Shown here in pieces: positions 9,402 through 21,700 of a stretch of 64,000 nucleotides of DNA. The position numbers were made by a program, and so were the translations under genes. Numbering within the stretch: position 1 is the first letter of the stretch; each line of letters starts with the position of its first letter. The DNA is from Fragilaria radians (Eukaryota; Bacillariophyta; Fragilariophyceae; Fragilariales; Fragilariaceae): assembly GCA_900642245.1 (NCBI GenBank), contig CAAAJI010000010.1, forward strand, positions 586,466 to 650,465, given 5' to 3'. The notes beneath the pieces are model-generated. The model worked only from the letters and a program-made list of their open reading frames with translations. It had not been told where the DNA came from and did no database searches.

Positions 9402-11702
9402 ATGGATCAACAGGAGATGCATGATACAATCACCAATGACGGTTCAGGACGTCACGAAAAGCCTGATTCGAATTTATATCGTAATGCCGTTGACGAAGTT
9501 ATTGTAGATCAAGGCGAAATGGCTTCTCCATCTCGACCACATCATAAAAGTGTAATATCCTCCGATTCGTATAGTTTGAATCACGAAAGTCCTGGGAATG
9601 ATGCAGTGAGCTCCAACCGTCCATCGCCAGTGATTTCACATCAAATTCCAGCTTCTCTTCCAAGGACTCAGTCCTCCCCAAAAGATGGAGTAGACTCTCG
9701 AATCCTGACTAAGGGGAGATTTACGGTTACTCCAGATACACTTCCCATTACTCCAAAATTGGTGGAACGTTCGGCTTCGTTAAATTCCACTCCTGTTCCT
9801 GTACAAATTGGAAGGTTCACTATCACTCCGGATACGGATGTTGTACAAAGTGATTACACTCCAACACCTATTTTTGTTGCGGGCGCCGCTAAGGTAGAAA
9901 AGAAGGGTCGTTTCGTTGTGTCATCTGTTGTCCCCCCGGTACTGCCTATGGACTCAGAGCATTTGAAATTACTTGAAATTCCATCGAATGTACCTATTGT
10001 TGTTTCTACAGCACCACTGTCCATCGATGCGCCATCTTCTGCACCAGCCACTTCAACTACACCTTTAATCGTAACGTCAACTCCAGTTGAAAACACGACA
10101 AATACTAGCGCTCTCTCTGAGGAAAAGCATAGAGTCTCGAATAGCGGACCAGTGCGATCTGGTAAACCTCCTGTATCTTCAGAAAGCAAGAACACTGGGT
10201 CGACTGTTGGTATTGGGAAAATTATGCATTACTTAGAACAAATAAAGGCAGAAGTTTCAGAGGCTGACCGGAATACAAAGACTTTGAATAAGGATGTTGC
10301 TATTTTGAAAGAGAAAAACAAGGATCTTGAGATCAAGTGCAGGGATTGGGAAAAACGTTGGAAGGATGAAAAGGCTATGCGAGAGGCAGCAGAAGCCAAC
10401 GTTCGATCTCTAAAAATTCTATTGAAGGAAGGTCAAGACAAAGGATTTGCAGAAAAGCTGATAATTCCTGCTACAAGCGAAAGTTCAGTAACAAGGAATT
10501 CCTCTAGATCTAGTTCTTTCGGAGAAGTTGATGAATCTAAAGGCGGTATTCTTAATTATTCGAACGATATCTATGCAAAAACAGCGAATATAGAGCCCAA
10601 CCTTGGCGAATCAGTATCTAAAACAACTGGAGGTTTGCGTTCATCCCATGAATCTACAGCCGCAACATCCCTACCGGGACATCTGCGAATTCCTTCATTT
10701 GATTCCGAAAAGGCAAATCCTATCGTGAAAACACAAACTACCACAAATTCAAAGCCTCCTATATCTGACTCACGTCATACTAGACAACGAAGTAGCTCAC
10801 AGCTTGCTTTCACAAGTAACAACACCCTAAATGAAACTCATTCTGATCTGATGCAATCAAATCATAAACGAAGTGCCTCCATTAATGGCATAGGATCTTT
10901 TTGTGGTGCATCCACGTTATCTAACGGAATTCAGCCCCAAGTTCCTTGTCTAGATATACTGGGAAGGAGTTCAGCTCCAAATTCCTTGCTCCCAAGTCCA
11001 CAACAAAGTCAGTCGCATCAACAATTCACTCCACAATCTAACAACTCAACACATCTATCAATTCAGCCCATTCCAATTAAGTCGCAAATCCAGACAAATG
11101 TAGAACCTCCTTGCATACCTCAACATCCTCAAACTGTTTCCAACAGCTTGTCGCAAACTCAGTCTCAACTTCTTTTTTCCTATGATAGCCAAATGTCATC
11201 ACATGTTGCATCACAACAAGTACAAGGAATTCACTACGCATCACCTTATCAATCCTTGCAAGGAGTCCAATCTTCGCAAGGACCGCCTGCATTCATGTCG
11301 ACGCTGCCATTTGAAGAGGCATGTGAATCCAAGCTACAGCATGCAGGATTGTCGATTGCTCTAACACAGATACCGGGATCTATTAGTATTCATCATAACT
11401 CAGTTATCAACCAGCAACAGTCGCAACAAATAAACCAAAAGACTTTAGCACAACAAGCACAGAATCAAGCTTCGATTCATAAAAGTAGTGCACCACAATC
11501 AAAACCGCATCAGCAACAAATTCTGGCTGTGGCAGCGAAACCAACACAACAACAAGCACCGTCAATCTTGACGCAACAAGTAATTCATATCCAACAGCCT
11601 AAAAATGAGCAGAAATCTGTTGCCAATCAAGGTCATCTGCCTCAACATTCACCGAATTTGCAACAACATCTTCCACCCAATCCTCCACAGAAGCAAGTTT
11701 AG
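9402..11702 (+). CDS. Q/S-rich protein with three RFx[VI] motifs and a coiled coil
   Basis: Single exon, 766 residues from the ATG at 9402; a TTG three bases earlier is also in frame but is not a normal start. Three related segments lie near the N-terminus: KGRFTVTPDT (RFTV at 106-109), IGRFTITPDT (RFTI at 138-141) and KKGRFVVSS (RFVV at 170-173). Each is exactly 32 residues after the last. Residues about 271-347 form a strongly predicted coiled coil rich in Lys and Glu. The region after about 360 is Ser-rich with repeated RSSS. The last 200 residues are Gln-rich and low in complexity. RFx[VI] is the docking motif read by the CCT domain of OSR1/SPAK kinases and also occurs in WNK kinases; no kinase domain is present here. 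The family is otherwise unrecognised; a scaffold role is only an inference. Confidence 0.75.
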   Translation: MDQQEMHDTITNDGSGRHEKPDSNLYRNAVDEVIVDQGEMASPSRPHHKSVISSDSYSLNHESPGNDAVSSNRPSPVISHQIPASLPRTQSSPKDGVDSRILTKGRFTVTPDTLPITPKLVERSASLNSTPVPVQIGRFTITPDTDVVQSDYTPTPIFVAGAAKVEKKGRFVVSSVVPPVLPMDSEHLKLLEIPSNVPIVVSTAPLSIDAPSSAPATSTTPLIVTSTPVENTTNTSALSEEKHRVSNSGPVRSGKPPVSSESKNTGSTVGIGKIMHYLEQIKAEVSEADRNTKTLNKDVAILKEKNKDLEIKCRDWEKRWKDEKAMREAAEANVRSLKILLKEGQDKGFAEKLIIPATSESSVTRNSSRSSSFGEVDESKGGILNYSNDIYAKTANIEPNLGESVSKTTGGLRSSHESTAATSLPGHLRIPSFDSEKANPIVKTQTTTNSKPPISDSRHTRQRSSSQLAFTSNNTLNETHSDLMQSNHKRSASINGIGSFCGASTLSNGIQPQVPCLDILGRSSAPNSLLPSPQQSQSHQQFTPQSNNSTHLSIQPIPIKSQIQTNVEPPCIPQHPQTVSNSLSQTQSQLLFSYDSQMSSHVASQQVQGIHYASPYQSLQGVQSSQGPPAFMSTLPFEEACESKLQHAGLSIALTQIPGSISIHHNSVINQQQSQQINQKTLAQQAQNQASIHKSSAPQSKPHQQQILAVAAKPTQQQAPSILTQQVIHIQQPKNEQKSVANQGHLPQHSPNLQQHLPPNPPQKQV

Positions 11703-13179
11703 ATTTCCCATGACATGTAAAATTCACCTTATTGAATGTTGCAACATCAAAAATAATAACTGTCAAACGCTTCACAGTTGTCTATTTAGCAAATGTAACC
11801 ATTAAGTCTTTAATAAATGCCGAGGTTTAAAAATATGTCTACATAGTTCAAGGATTATTCATGCAGAGAGTCTATTGTAGAATACGTTATGCCAAGGCTA
11901 TAATTTCTTCTTCATATATTATCTAATCTTTACATTAAATGCATCTATACAGTGGCATCTCAAGTGTATCATCGCAGTCTCATAGGGATAATCCAAATTT
12001 CTACAATTTATCCAAGGCTTTTACCAATGTTGATGTTCAAAACATTTCAAGAGAAATTTTTTGCTCACCAAAGTATACATTCAGAATACTATGGTGGCTC
12101 TGGTCTCAACCTAATAGTAATCTGCCCCTACTGCCTAAGGTATAAAGCGTTCCATAAAATCCAGCGGAAGTTACTAGGACGTCCAATCCTATTGTTCCCT
12201 ATGCTCAAGATCTACAGGTCAAATGATAAATTATTGTCTAATTTAGAATTTTACTATAATTGAACCGTTGTATTCAAGTGCTGTGGAGAGTTGGAATGTA
12301 AAGTAATTCTAATGTTTTGAAACTTGGCAACCTTGCCAAATTAATATTTCACAAATCTAGGTACAGTAACTAGATATGCATGACTTGGCTTGCAGTGTTG
12401 TAAATACATTGAAGACTTGCAGATCCCTATTGTATTCCCCTAATGTGCGAATAGAAGAATAGAAGGGCATTCGTTCTTTGGGAGCTATCCGAGAAATTGA
12501 TTCTGTTCCCCTTAGATGAAGTTCTCAAATGACTTGAAGAATTGATTAAGTCTAGATGTTCAAAGGCATTGAATATCCGAATTCTCTTTTTTACCTGCAA
12601 TAGCAGTAAGGGAAGTCTTTGATACTGATACACAAATACATTTCATACATCGAAAATACGCAGAATATGCGATCTTTCATCAAGGAAGAAGTTGAAGTTG
12701 CAACACAATTGCGATAGTTGCTTTGTATCGAGTTCGCTACAATATCATTACTGTTTTGCAAATTTCAATGCAGCGGACTTAAGCCTCATACATAGCAAGA
12801 AAGGATGATAAAGCCGATTAAGTGTAACTCAAACCATGATTTTAGAAAGGAATCTAACTTAAATTTATCGAAAAAGTGAATTTCAATGCTTGTCTTTGAC
12901 AAAAAAAAATAGAAACAGAAATCACTACCCTGCCCGCTTACTTATAGAGAAATAATAATGGGGCTGCAAATATGCCGTAAGAATCTGATACTAAGCAACC
13001 TTGGTAAAGGAATCAAAGTCTTAGGAGTGACAATATGGAACAAAAATAAAGACTGTAATAGCATCTAAGTATTGCCTTAAAAATAGGGACCTAAAATATC
13101 AATCGGTGTATAAAAGCTATGGCATTGTGCCCAACCAGCAATACATCACAATCCACGAGTAATGTTTGCAATGCTAGAT
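11703..13179. other. intergenic, no gene seen
   Basis: AT-rich DNA between the RFx[VI]-protein gene and the gypsy relic. Frames of up to 103 codons at 11939-12263 and one at 12427-12633 show no domain and lack the codon regularity of neighbouring genes. The right part may be further decayed element sequence. Confidence 0.4.
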
Positions 13180-14830
13180 GTCTATGTTTTGATTAGTAGA
13201 AGTTGTTCAGAGAGTAGTCGCAAGTAGGCATATTTCCTCAAGGGAAAGACGAGTGTACAAAGCTTTTGAGCCTGAGGCGTCAAGCGTATGGTGTAATAAC
13301 CCATGTTAAGGTCAATGGATGTTGCGTATGTGAATCCATTCAGGCTTGTAAGAATGTCCTGTACTTTAGGAATAGGGTATGAAACCCTTTGTAATTTTGA
13401 ATTTTAGACTCTGAAGTCAGATACAACCCTTACTGTTCCATTTTACTTTGGAATGATTAATGATGGAGATTGATACTCCAAGGCTACTTGGGGTTTTATG
13501 ACTCCTACTTTGCAAAGGCGCTGTATTTCCTTTTAGAGCGTTTCCTCATGCATTTTTGGCACCAAAAATGGTGGTAGTTGAAAAGGTGTTGCACCTTTTT
13601 TAATCTTAAAGCTTATTGTATTCCAGTCACCAAGTGTGCCATCAAATAAATGCTCAAATTTGTAGAGCAACGCTCTCAAATGCTGTTGTTGATTACTACT
13701 TAAATGCATAAGTGTATTAATGGCGGCATCGACATTTGCCTTTTCATACTTAGCATCCAAGATAGACATTGGAGTTGATGCTGTTGCAAAAGCATCCTGA
13801 AAGTGGCCAGCGTTCTTAACACAATTGACTATATACAACAAATATGTGTTTTCTGTCCGCATTGGTATTACAATGCCATCCCACCTTAAATATTTAGTGG
13901 AAAATAGGACATCCATTCCTAACGCAATTTGTAGATTGTGTCCAGTGATCAAATCATATTTGGATTGCTGTGATGTGTCATTCGCCGCTACATTCCAGTT
14001 GATTTCACATTTTGGCGCAAATTCTGGTAACGAGAATTACAAGGGGATATTGTGTTTTGTTATGAATTTTTTTCCCTGTTATGGTGGTCCAAGAGACTTC
14101 TTTTGGTTGTTCCTGCAATTCAACAAATTGATCTGGCAGAATGTTTCCTTTAATAATAATTTTAGTACACCCTGTGTCTATTTCAGACTTTATTGAGCAT
14201 GATTGTTTGACTATTGTCATTGCTACTATGTTTAATGGCTATAGTTTCTTACAGTACTAAGCCTGTAGTGTTCAAGGTGTTAGTGTCAGATGTCACAATA
14301 TTTGAAGTTGGATTTGAACCTACCTCTACATTCATGTCATCAAAGAAATCTTGCATTTCTGGGATATCAGCAAGATGCTCAAATCTTGAGACATGTTATC
14401 ATCTACCTGGATGACATTGTTTTCCTGGCGCTCACTTTTGAACTTGGCCTTCTTCTGTGCTTCTGCACTGGCCTTTGCCTTAATATGGCGTTTGGCTTCC
14501 TCATGGCCCGTGTTTCCACAAAAAGCACATTTGGAAAAGGGTTTCTATTTAATCTGACCCTTAAAGTATTACTTTTTGTCAATTTACTATGTTTACTATC
14601 TGCGCGTTTATGCACAGTTTTTGGCTTGTCATGCGTATTGCACCAATTACAATGAGTCAATCAAAATACAAACTGACCTTGCTGTCAGTTTTTGTATAGT
14701 TTTCCCACTTGTAGTTGGAAGTTGTAATTGCCTGGTGCACGTAGGAAGGTTAGCCTTTTAAAGCATCTACCTTATATCATCACCTTCAAACTTTGCACTG
14801 ATTCCTGGAAGATCCGGGATGTAAATTTCC
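13180..14830 (-). mobile_element. decayed Ty3/gypsy-type retroelement (gag end to RT)
   Basis: Read on the minus strand, pieces occur in the order of a gypsy pol gene. There is a zinc-knuckle region near 14440-14660 (CNWCNTH, then in another frame CAFCGNTGHEEAKRH). An aspartic protease piece follows with IDTGCTKIIIKGN near 14200, then LGMDVLFSTKYLRWDG and LFDGTLGDWNT at 13533-13952. Reverse transcriptase pieces lie below about 13530 (GVIKPQVALEYQSPS, NGTVRVVSDFRV, and FTYATSIDLNMGYYTIRL near 13285-13340). Each piece is interrupted by stops and frame changes, so nothing intact can be made. No LTRs were identified, and the ends given are approximate. Similar gypsy relics are usual in diatom genomes. 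Confidence 0.75.
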
Positions 14831-14972
14831 AGGGTTCTCATCCTTCAGGCCTACTCCTCATGAAACCCTAATCTCTATTGAATAAGTGTGTTCAACAATT
14901 GATGTCCACCGACTTAGAGATCATATTTTCTGTGGGAAGGAGATGTTTCAAACAACGAGGACTTGTAGAGTG

Positions 14973-15619
14973 ATGTTCAAAATACGTCTTTTCTCCATTC
15001 TCTTTTTACAGTTGTGCCTATCTAGTGTTAGAGCTTTTACACCATTTCATCGGTATGCATGGAATAATGTACCAGTCACTGGAATTCAGCGAGGCTCCGG
15101 TGAGGTCATCATGTTTGGAATTGAGGGCGATCTATCAGATGAAGAAAAAAAAGGTGACAAAGTTTCAATATCGCGTAATGACTCTTCTCTTGATAGTAAA
15201 GAGAGAACATGGCGTTATGTTAAAAAGCCCTTGCTTCGAATCGGAGCTAAAGGATGCAGTAAATCCCATGGAAATTCGTTACGACAGTTGTTGGCTGATC
15301 ACATTGTTGTTAAAGTTAAGGTAAACACAAACAAATATGGTAAGTTGAATTGAAAATTCAGAAGCTAATTGCAGCTCGCTATGCAATCAGATATCGACAA
15401 CATTCCAGATGTCTCAGATTTTTTTCTTGTATTATTGTCCATCAAGGAGGTCTTGATGATATAGTTGTATGTCTAGTGAAGCTAGCAGAAGAGGCCGGAG
15501 CACCTACAGGCATAGAATATATTCAATCTAGAGATATTGAAAGGACGATTCTTCTGGGGATGCCTGGAACACTCTCTTTGATTGAATCAGGAAACTTTCC
15601 TCCAATTGACAGTGAATGA
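14973..15619 (+). CDS. plastid-targeted CRM-domain (YhbY-like) RNA-binding protein
   Basis: Two exons, 14973-15339 and 15447-15619, joined over a 107-base intron (GTAAGT to ATCAAG). The join keeps the frame (phase 1) and gives 179 residues. The ATG at 14973 opens a hydrophobic signal peptide, MFKIRLFSILFLQLCLSSVR, followed by AFTP, an ASAF-type plastid-import motif; an in-frame ATG at 14943 would add ten residues in front. After an acidic linker comes a CRM domain: KPLLRIGAKGCSKSHGNSLR, a helix ending HIVVKVKVN, then GLDDIVVCLVKLAEEAGA and a final strand before the C-terminus. Bacterial YhbY binds pre-50S ribosomes; plant multi-CRM proteins act in plastid group II intron splicing. With a single CRM domain, ribosome assembly in the plastid is the likelier role, by inference. 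It lies tail-to-tail with PSME4, about 155 bases apart. Confidence 0.75.
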
Positions 15620-15775
15620 GTCTTCACAAACGAGGGAGATAAGTCTCCAATAACCTAGCGCTTCCTTCTAGGAATAAATCAAAGTTTTTTTCAAAAATAT
15701 GAACCGAATAAAACTAGGATCTCCTCAAAACTAAAGGCTATAACTAATTCAGATTGAAATATGATATTAACCTTG

Positions 15776-18700
15776 CTAAGCATAGTAATGCGGTGTACTG
15801 ACCACGTCTTCCAGACACTCAAGTTGTTCTTGACTGAAGACACTGCGGTGCACCTCCCAATTGTCTGACATGTGCGTTCGCTTGAATTCACCACAACATT
15901 TTTTCACAGTTTCTCGCACACTGAGAGGTGCGCTTTTTTCATAAGAATGCTTTGACACGGCAGCGATTGCTATTGGGGCGTAGGGTGGAGTGTCGTATGG
16001 TTCTGCCAGAATTGCGGCACAGAGAAAAAATACCGAAGTTTGCTGATTTCTTGTTCGTAACTTCTCCTTTTCCTCGATGGATTTCTTTCCTTGATCCGTC
16101 AAAGGTTTTTCTTGTTCAACATTTCTTAATCTAGTCCTTTTCATGCGCGATCGATCCGCGATAGCTACATACTTGTCAACTAGTGAGGCCACAGTATCGT
16201 CAGGACTAGCGGCAAGTATACCAGTAAGAGCTGACATCGCCGCAGATGATACTTCACGACGCTCGTCAGCCAGTAGAGAGGCAATTATTTCTCTTGCGGT
16301 GCATGATTGTTTATCGTTGAAAAGAAATTTATGACATCCCTCAAAACAACGAAGAAAGTGGGCAGCCCCCTGACGCACTTGCCAAATTTGATTTTTCGAT
16401 GCATTTTTCACAACATCAAGGACTTTAGTTACCTCTTCGTAGTTTCCATGCGAAATGACGCATGAGACGCTAATTTCCGCAACAGTGTATTTGTAGCCTT
16501 TGAAAACCTCAGCTTCGAGAGCACGCAAGGCGGGGTCGACATCTTCCTGGCTATCCCCTGGACTATCCAACGTTGTCTGAAGCGTTTCGAAAGTCATTGG
16601 CAATAACGGAAGTATTATGTTATGAAAATCAGTCTTGACATCACCTAAAAAAATGCAATAAGATATAAACTTCCGAGCAGTAATCAGCAAATTGCATCTT
16701 TCTTTTGTTGGGACATTAGAAATCTTTGCCAAAGAAATTAATCTTTCGACAATCACCTTCGCAGTAACTGACTCTTGGTAATTCATAGAGTTCGAAAATT
16801 GCCTTTTCTTTTCACAATCGTAAATCCTGAAAAGACAACCTGCGATGTGATCTCTACAGCTTTCGTAAGGATGACCCATTGAGGAGAGTAATCGTTGTAA
16901 AAGCTTTTCCTCCTGTACTTTCCATGAATGTAGTAATATTACACTGGGCTCTTTGAAGGTTTGAATCTGGCATAGCGGGTTCAAGTACCATGAGTTTCGA
17001 GAAACAACATTGTTGTATGCGTCTAACTCAATCAGGAGAGAACTAGCCAGGTAGAGATATTTCGATTGAAGTGAAAAACCATCAGATCCAACAGATGCTA
17101 AAGTTGCTGCATCGATACCGCTCAACGAGTTATCATCAACCTCCTCCTCAACCTTTTGCCAGAGGGATGAATCAATGTTATCTACAATCCAGGTAGTGAG
17201 GAACAAGAATTTGATGGAATCGCAGAATTGGATTCCATACCGAAAGGCGTCAAAATATGCACCAGCGATAGAAATGGATATTTTTGGAATCACGTCTTCT
17301 AGGAAAGGTAGAAAAGTTGATTTAAAAAGACTTTCATCAGTCGGATGAAAAAGGCGTAAAAAGCCTCTCATAACACCCCCCAATAATTCGGCGGATGTTA
17401 CTTGTTGGTTACGTTGATCTTCATTGGGAGGGGAAGCTGCTAGAGTTTTTGCTTCAGCTAGAAGAAACGTTGCTGTAACGCGCGCTCCACTGGCGCCAGC
17501 TTTAACGATCATTAACTCTACAAGTTGTGCATGTGTCACTTTGAACACACTCGAACTTTGGCCACTGCGAGTAAAAGGGAAAAGGCATTTAGTGGCGACA
17601 TTCCTCCCTGCATCTCGAATCAAATCTTCAACACCAGCAGACCACTGAGCGTCATGGCCGCCACCAACACTCGAGTCTTCACGATGGTCAAACACCAATG
17701 CCTGTGATATGACTTTACAAAATTTTTCACATTTCAACTTCTCCTCCAGTAATGCATAATAGTCATCTGGAAGATCATTTGAAGAAAGGGAGNNNNNNNN
17801 NNNNNNNNNNNNCCGAAAAGACCGAGTGCCATTCTTTGAAGAGGTTGACCGACTTCTTGTTCAAGAAGACGAAAACAAAGTCGCCATAACTGCGAACACA
17901 ATCCGTTTCTATTTGCCCGTAAGTCATCATAGTCAATAAATGAAGTCAAGAACCATGCAACAAGCAATCTTCGGCGCCAATGAGGAGCTGCAGCGTCATC
18001 CTTATCGGTTCCATCGGCAGAAATGCCAGACACTGATTCATTATTGAATGCATTTACAAGATACGTTATGACCTGCTCGTGTAACGCCTGTTCCTTCATG
18101 GTTGTTCGATGAAGAGAATAATACTTAGATCTAAACGGATTGAATACATTTTGATAATAGTGAACCATCTTTTGCATTTCTTCAGCTGGGATCTTCGCTA
18201 TAATGGAATCAGTTTCACATAGCGTTTGCACAAAGCTCAAACGACTTTGAATACTTCCCATCATTTCCTTAACAGTTCTGCCAACTCCTAAAAGCGAGCA
18301 AACTCCTTTCATCACTTCGGCCATTCGTCGTCGCTTCCCTTGATTGTCTAGCTCATTGCTTAACTGCGAACAAGAAGGAATACCATAAACACCTTTTTCG
18401 TTTTCATCTCTCAGTGTTAACGCTGATAACAACCTGGGCACCCTGGAACGAACCAGCCAACCAAAGCGAGTAACAGCATAATCAACAACCCCGATTCCAG
18501 CCGCTCTGACGTGTGTATTCGAATGGCAAGACAAAGCAAAGAGTCCATCCAGCATGCCTTCATAACCATCAAGCGTTCTGAATCGGGATGTATCGAATAT
18601 ATTGCTTATGTTCTTTAACTCTGATTCCAAATCTGTGTTGGAACTGAACAGTTTTTTTCCAACAACACCTGAATCCTGTTGAAGTATTCTCAATCTTCGG

Positions 18701-21700
18701 GGAGTTTCAAAGCTCGAGCTACGTTGAATAGCCTCGTAAAATAGCTGAACTCGAGTGACCAAAAGTCTCCTAGGAATAGCCTTGCCTCCATCTTCGCCGT
18801 CCTTTAATGCAACGAATTGACTGCTTAAGAACGTTCCAGCACGTTGCAGAACACCTGACATGTGATCAGCCTGAGAGGATAGGGCAAAGTCACAAACCAA
18901 TTGTTTTTGTGCTTTCCATATAGTTTTTCCTTCCTGACAACGAAATTGAGCTCCTCGCCTTGTTAATAAAAGCATAGCAATCTCCGCGATCTCCTTACAA
19001 ATCTTAGTATCTGAACTAAGTCTAGCAAGGAACGTCTGCTGTAAACCCGTAACAGAAGTATCGACATCAGAGTCTATCGTCTCAGAAGCGATGATTGAAC
19101 ACATCACTACAACAAAGGCACAGATCTGTTTGCGCATTTTAGTCAATCCCAGTCGACTCTCGCTGGAAGAAGCGGCTAACAACTTTGAAACAGCTTTTTC
19201 GTGGGGAATAGGGCTTTCGACTAGATATGCTTCAGGTGAAGTGTCATATAAATCAAGTAACAGTGCAGAGCCACCACGAAGAGCATACCTGATAATCCTT
19301 AAGCAAGTTCGTAGTTTCGAAGTATCCATAGAGCATTGTGAAGTGCGATTTTCATCACATTCCACTTTCTTCAATTGAGAAATTGGTTGCGATACATAAG
19401 TACATAACAGAGAATACACAAATTCCACTTGATCTTTATCTGGAATGTGCCATTGGACGACATCTCCAGAGAGTTCAGCACTTTTTCCAAGACTTCCCAT
19501 CGGACCTTCCATTGTTACCGGACGAGGTGCAAATGTTGTACTAATTGGGTAAGAGTCACTTTGAGAAGCTAGGGTGTGCCGCAACAATTTGCAACCCATT
19601 TTGAGTACTTGCTTATCTTTGCTTGCAAGTGTTAGAGCAATTGCTTTGTTAATAGCTTCACGATGAGAAAAAACAGCTTTTCCAGCGCTACGGACAGCTC
19701 CAGAGAGGCACCTAGTTCTGTAAATGAGAGTTTTGTTGGACTGATTTTCGAGGTGTTCACATAGAACAGCCATCATGGCATCCATCCCTTCTGTTGAGGT
19801 CTTTCCGATATTGCAAGTCCTCTCAGCACAAACAGCCTGACAAAGAGCAGCAGCGTCCTTTGCAGCAGCCGGTAGAGTCTCCTCTGAGAGAAACTGAGTA
19901 ACAGATCTTACAGCTTGGCGGTAGATGTCTGCATTCATTGAGCAAAATACTTGCAACAGACACTCTTTGAAAATTCGTGAAAAATTTCTTGCTTGTTGAA
20001 CATCCGAAGATGTATGTCGCGATGCTACTCCGGTTGTCGTTTTCCCCGACTTCTCGCGCTCTCCTGTAGCTCGAAGTAAATCATAAACGCGGTCAAGGAA
20101 ACCAAGCACCCAATCTCCCATTACTGAGTCAGTCTCTTCGTAAAGCAGATCCATCATGCCTTCCGCATCAGCCAACATATTTGGCTGCGACAGTAAAGAA
20201 GTTCCAGGAAGACTTTTCATGGCATCAAGATATTCTTGAGATTGTGACACTCTCGAAACCATCTGCATTAAATTGCGTCCAAGGTGCATAATCCCATCCT
20301 CACTCTCAGCAATAAGCGTCTCGCAGAAGCTGTTCTTACACAAAATAGAACCCACCGGGATCCATGAAGCCAAATTCCGATAGAGAATCAATGTGCGAAT
20401 AGTTTTATTCTGATCGTTACTGTCGATTCCAGCCAAACTCAATCGCAATAGTTCTGGAAGTCTGCTGAGAAATATTGAAGGCTGTCGACGCATTGACGGT
20501 TGAATTAAACGAGTGAGAGCAGATAACGCTGCCGGAGCTTGATGAGCAAGATTTACGGCAGATATGTCTAAGGCTCGAATTGCGAAATCTAAGAAAGGAG
20601 GGGTGACATGTACAGGGTCGATCTGTGCAAGATACACGAGAGCTGCTTCGCCAGCTCGACCAACGTGACCATTTTTACTATATAGTGCTTGTTGACAAAG
20701 AGGAAGTAGCGCATCCAACAGCAACACAAGTTCCTTCGGTGGAATCGCAATCCCAAGCAAATAAGGCTCGTTTGTCAATAATGAATCAACAATCTTTGGA
20801 TCTGAAATCCTTAATGCCTCGACACTTGCAAATATTCCAATACGATGGCATAGTTCATAACTAAGGTAATGAAGAAAGGCTCCTAAAGTGAAAGTCCAAG
20901 TTCCAATGTTAGATGGATTGAAGTAAGGAGTAACAAAGTGCAGCATCCTTAACATATCTGCGGTTCCATTTGATATTCCAGAGGTACAATTTCCCACTGT
21001 ATCCATTCCTAAATTGAAGACGAGAATTTTGGAAACCTTTGCCACAAAATCAATACCTTCTTCATAAGATGAGGAAGAACCTACGAAAGCTTTTAATCGT
21101 GAAGGACAACTTCGGTTTCGGGGGCTTGATGCCCTAGGGAATGATGAGTCCATTGAGGCTCCGCCTATGGGAATTTGTAGCCTTATGAAATTAACGAATA
21201 TAAGATAGTTTCGTTACTTGAAACAGAAAAACAAATTTCAACGTACCAATATTGAGCATGTGTAAGGAGTCTCCTTCGAATTGGTCCCCAATCATACATT
21301 GTGGGCGAGAGATATTTCCGGGCTCTGCAGAAAAAGACGAGCCAGAGAAAATCAATCTCTGGGCAACGATCTAAGGCAGTCCAGCAATCGAACCAGTGTG
21401 GCATAATTTCAATGTAAAAATCCTGTGAGCATTTCGATGGCTGAAAGAGATATATCATAATGAGTCCTCGGTAGAAAGCGTGAGTATGTTTATTGTGAAA
21501 TAGGTCATCTTTTACCATTTCCCATACATCACGAGCTGTACAATCGATTCTCGTGGGGGCGGAACCATAGGGCCGTACACCTTGATCAAAAAATTTCCTG
21601 GCATGCCGAATAAGATGTACTGTCCTTTTCAGAATTGTGTTCTGACGTGAGTTTGAGTCTTTTGGAGCGTTTCCCCATTTGCTTTCCACCAGGTAAGGAC

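Noticed and set aside
11939..12263. Frames of 68 and 103 codons.
   Set aside because: The overlapping frames start without a clear context and show no family resemblance.
17734..17792. Continuation of the upper PSME4 frame through the N gap to a stop at 17734.
   Set aside because: The 20-N length is a placeholder; the other frame continues the conserved protein to its true C-terminus.
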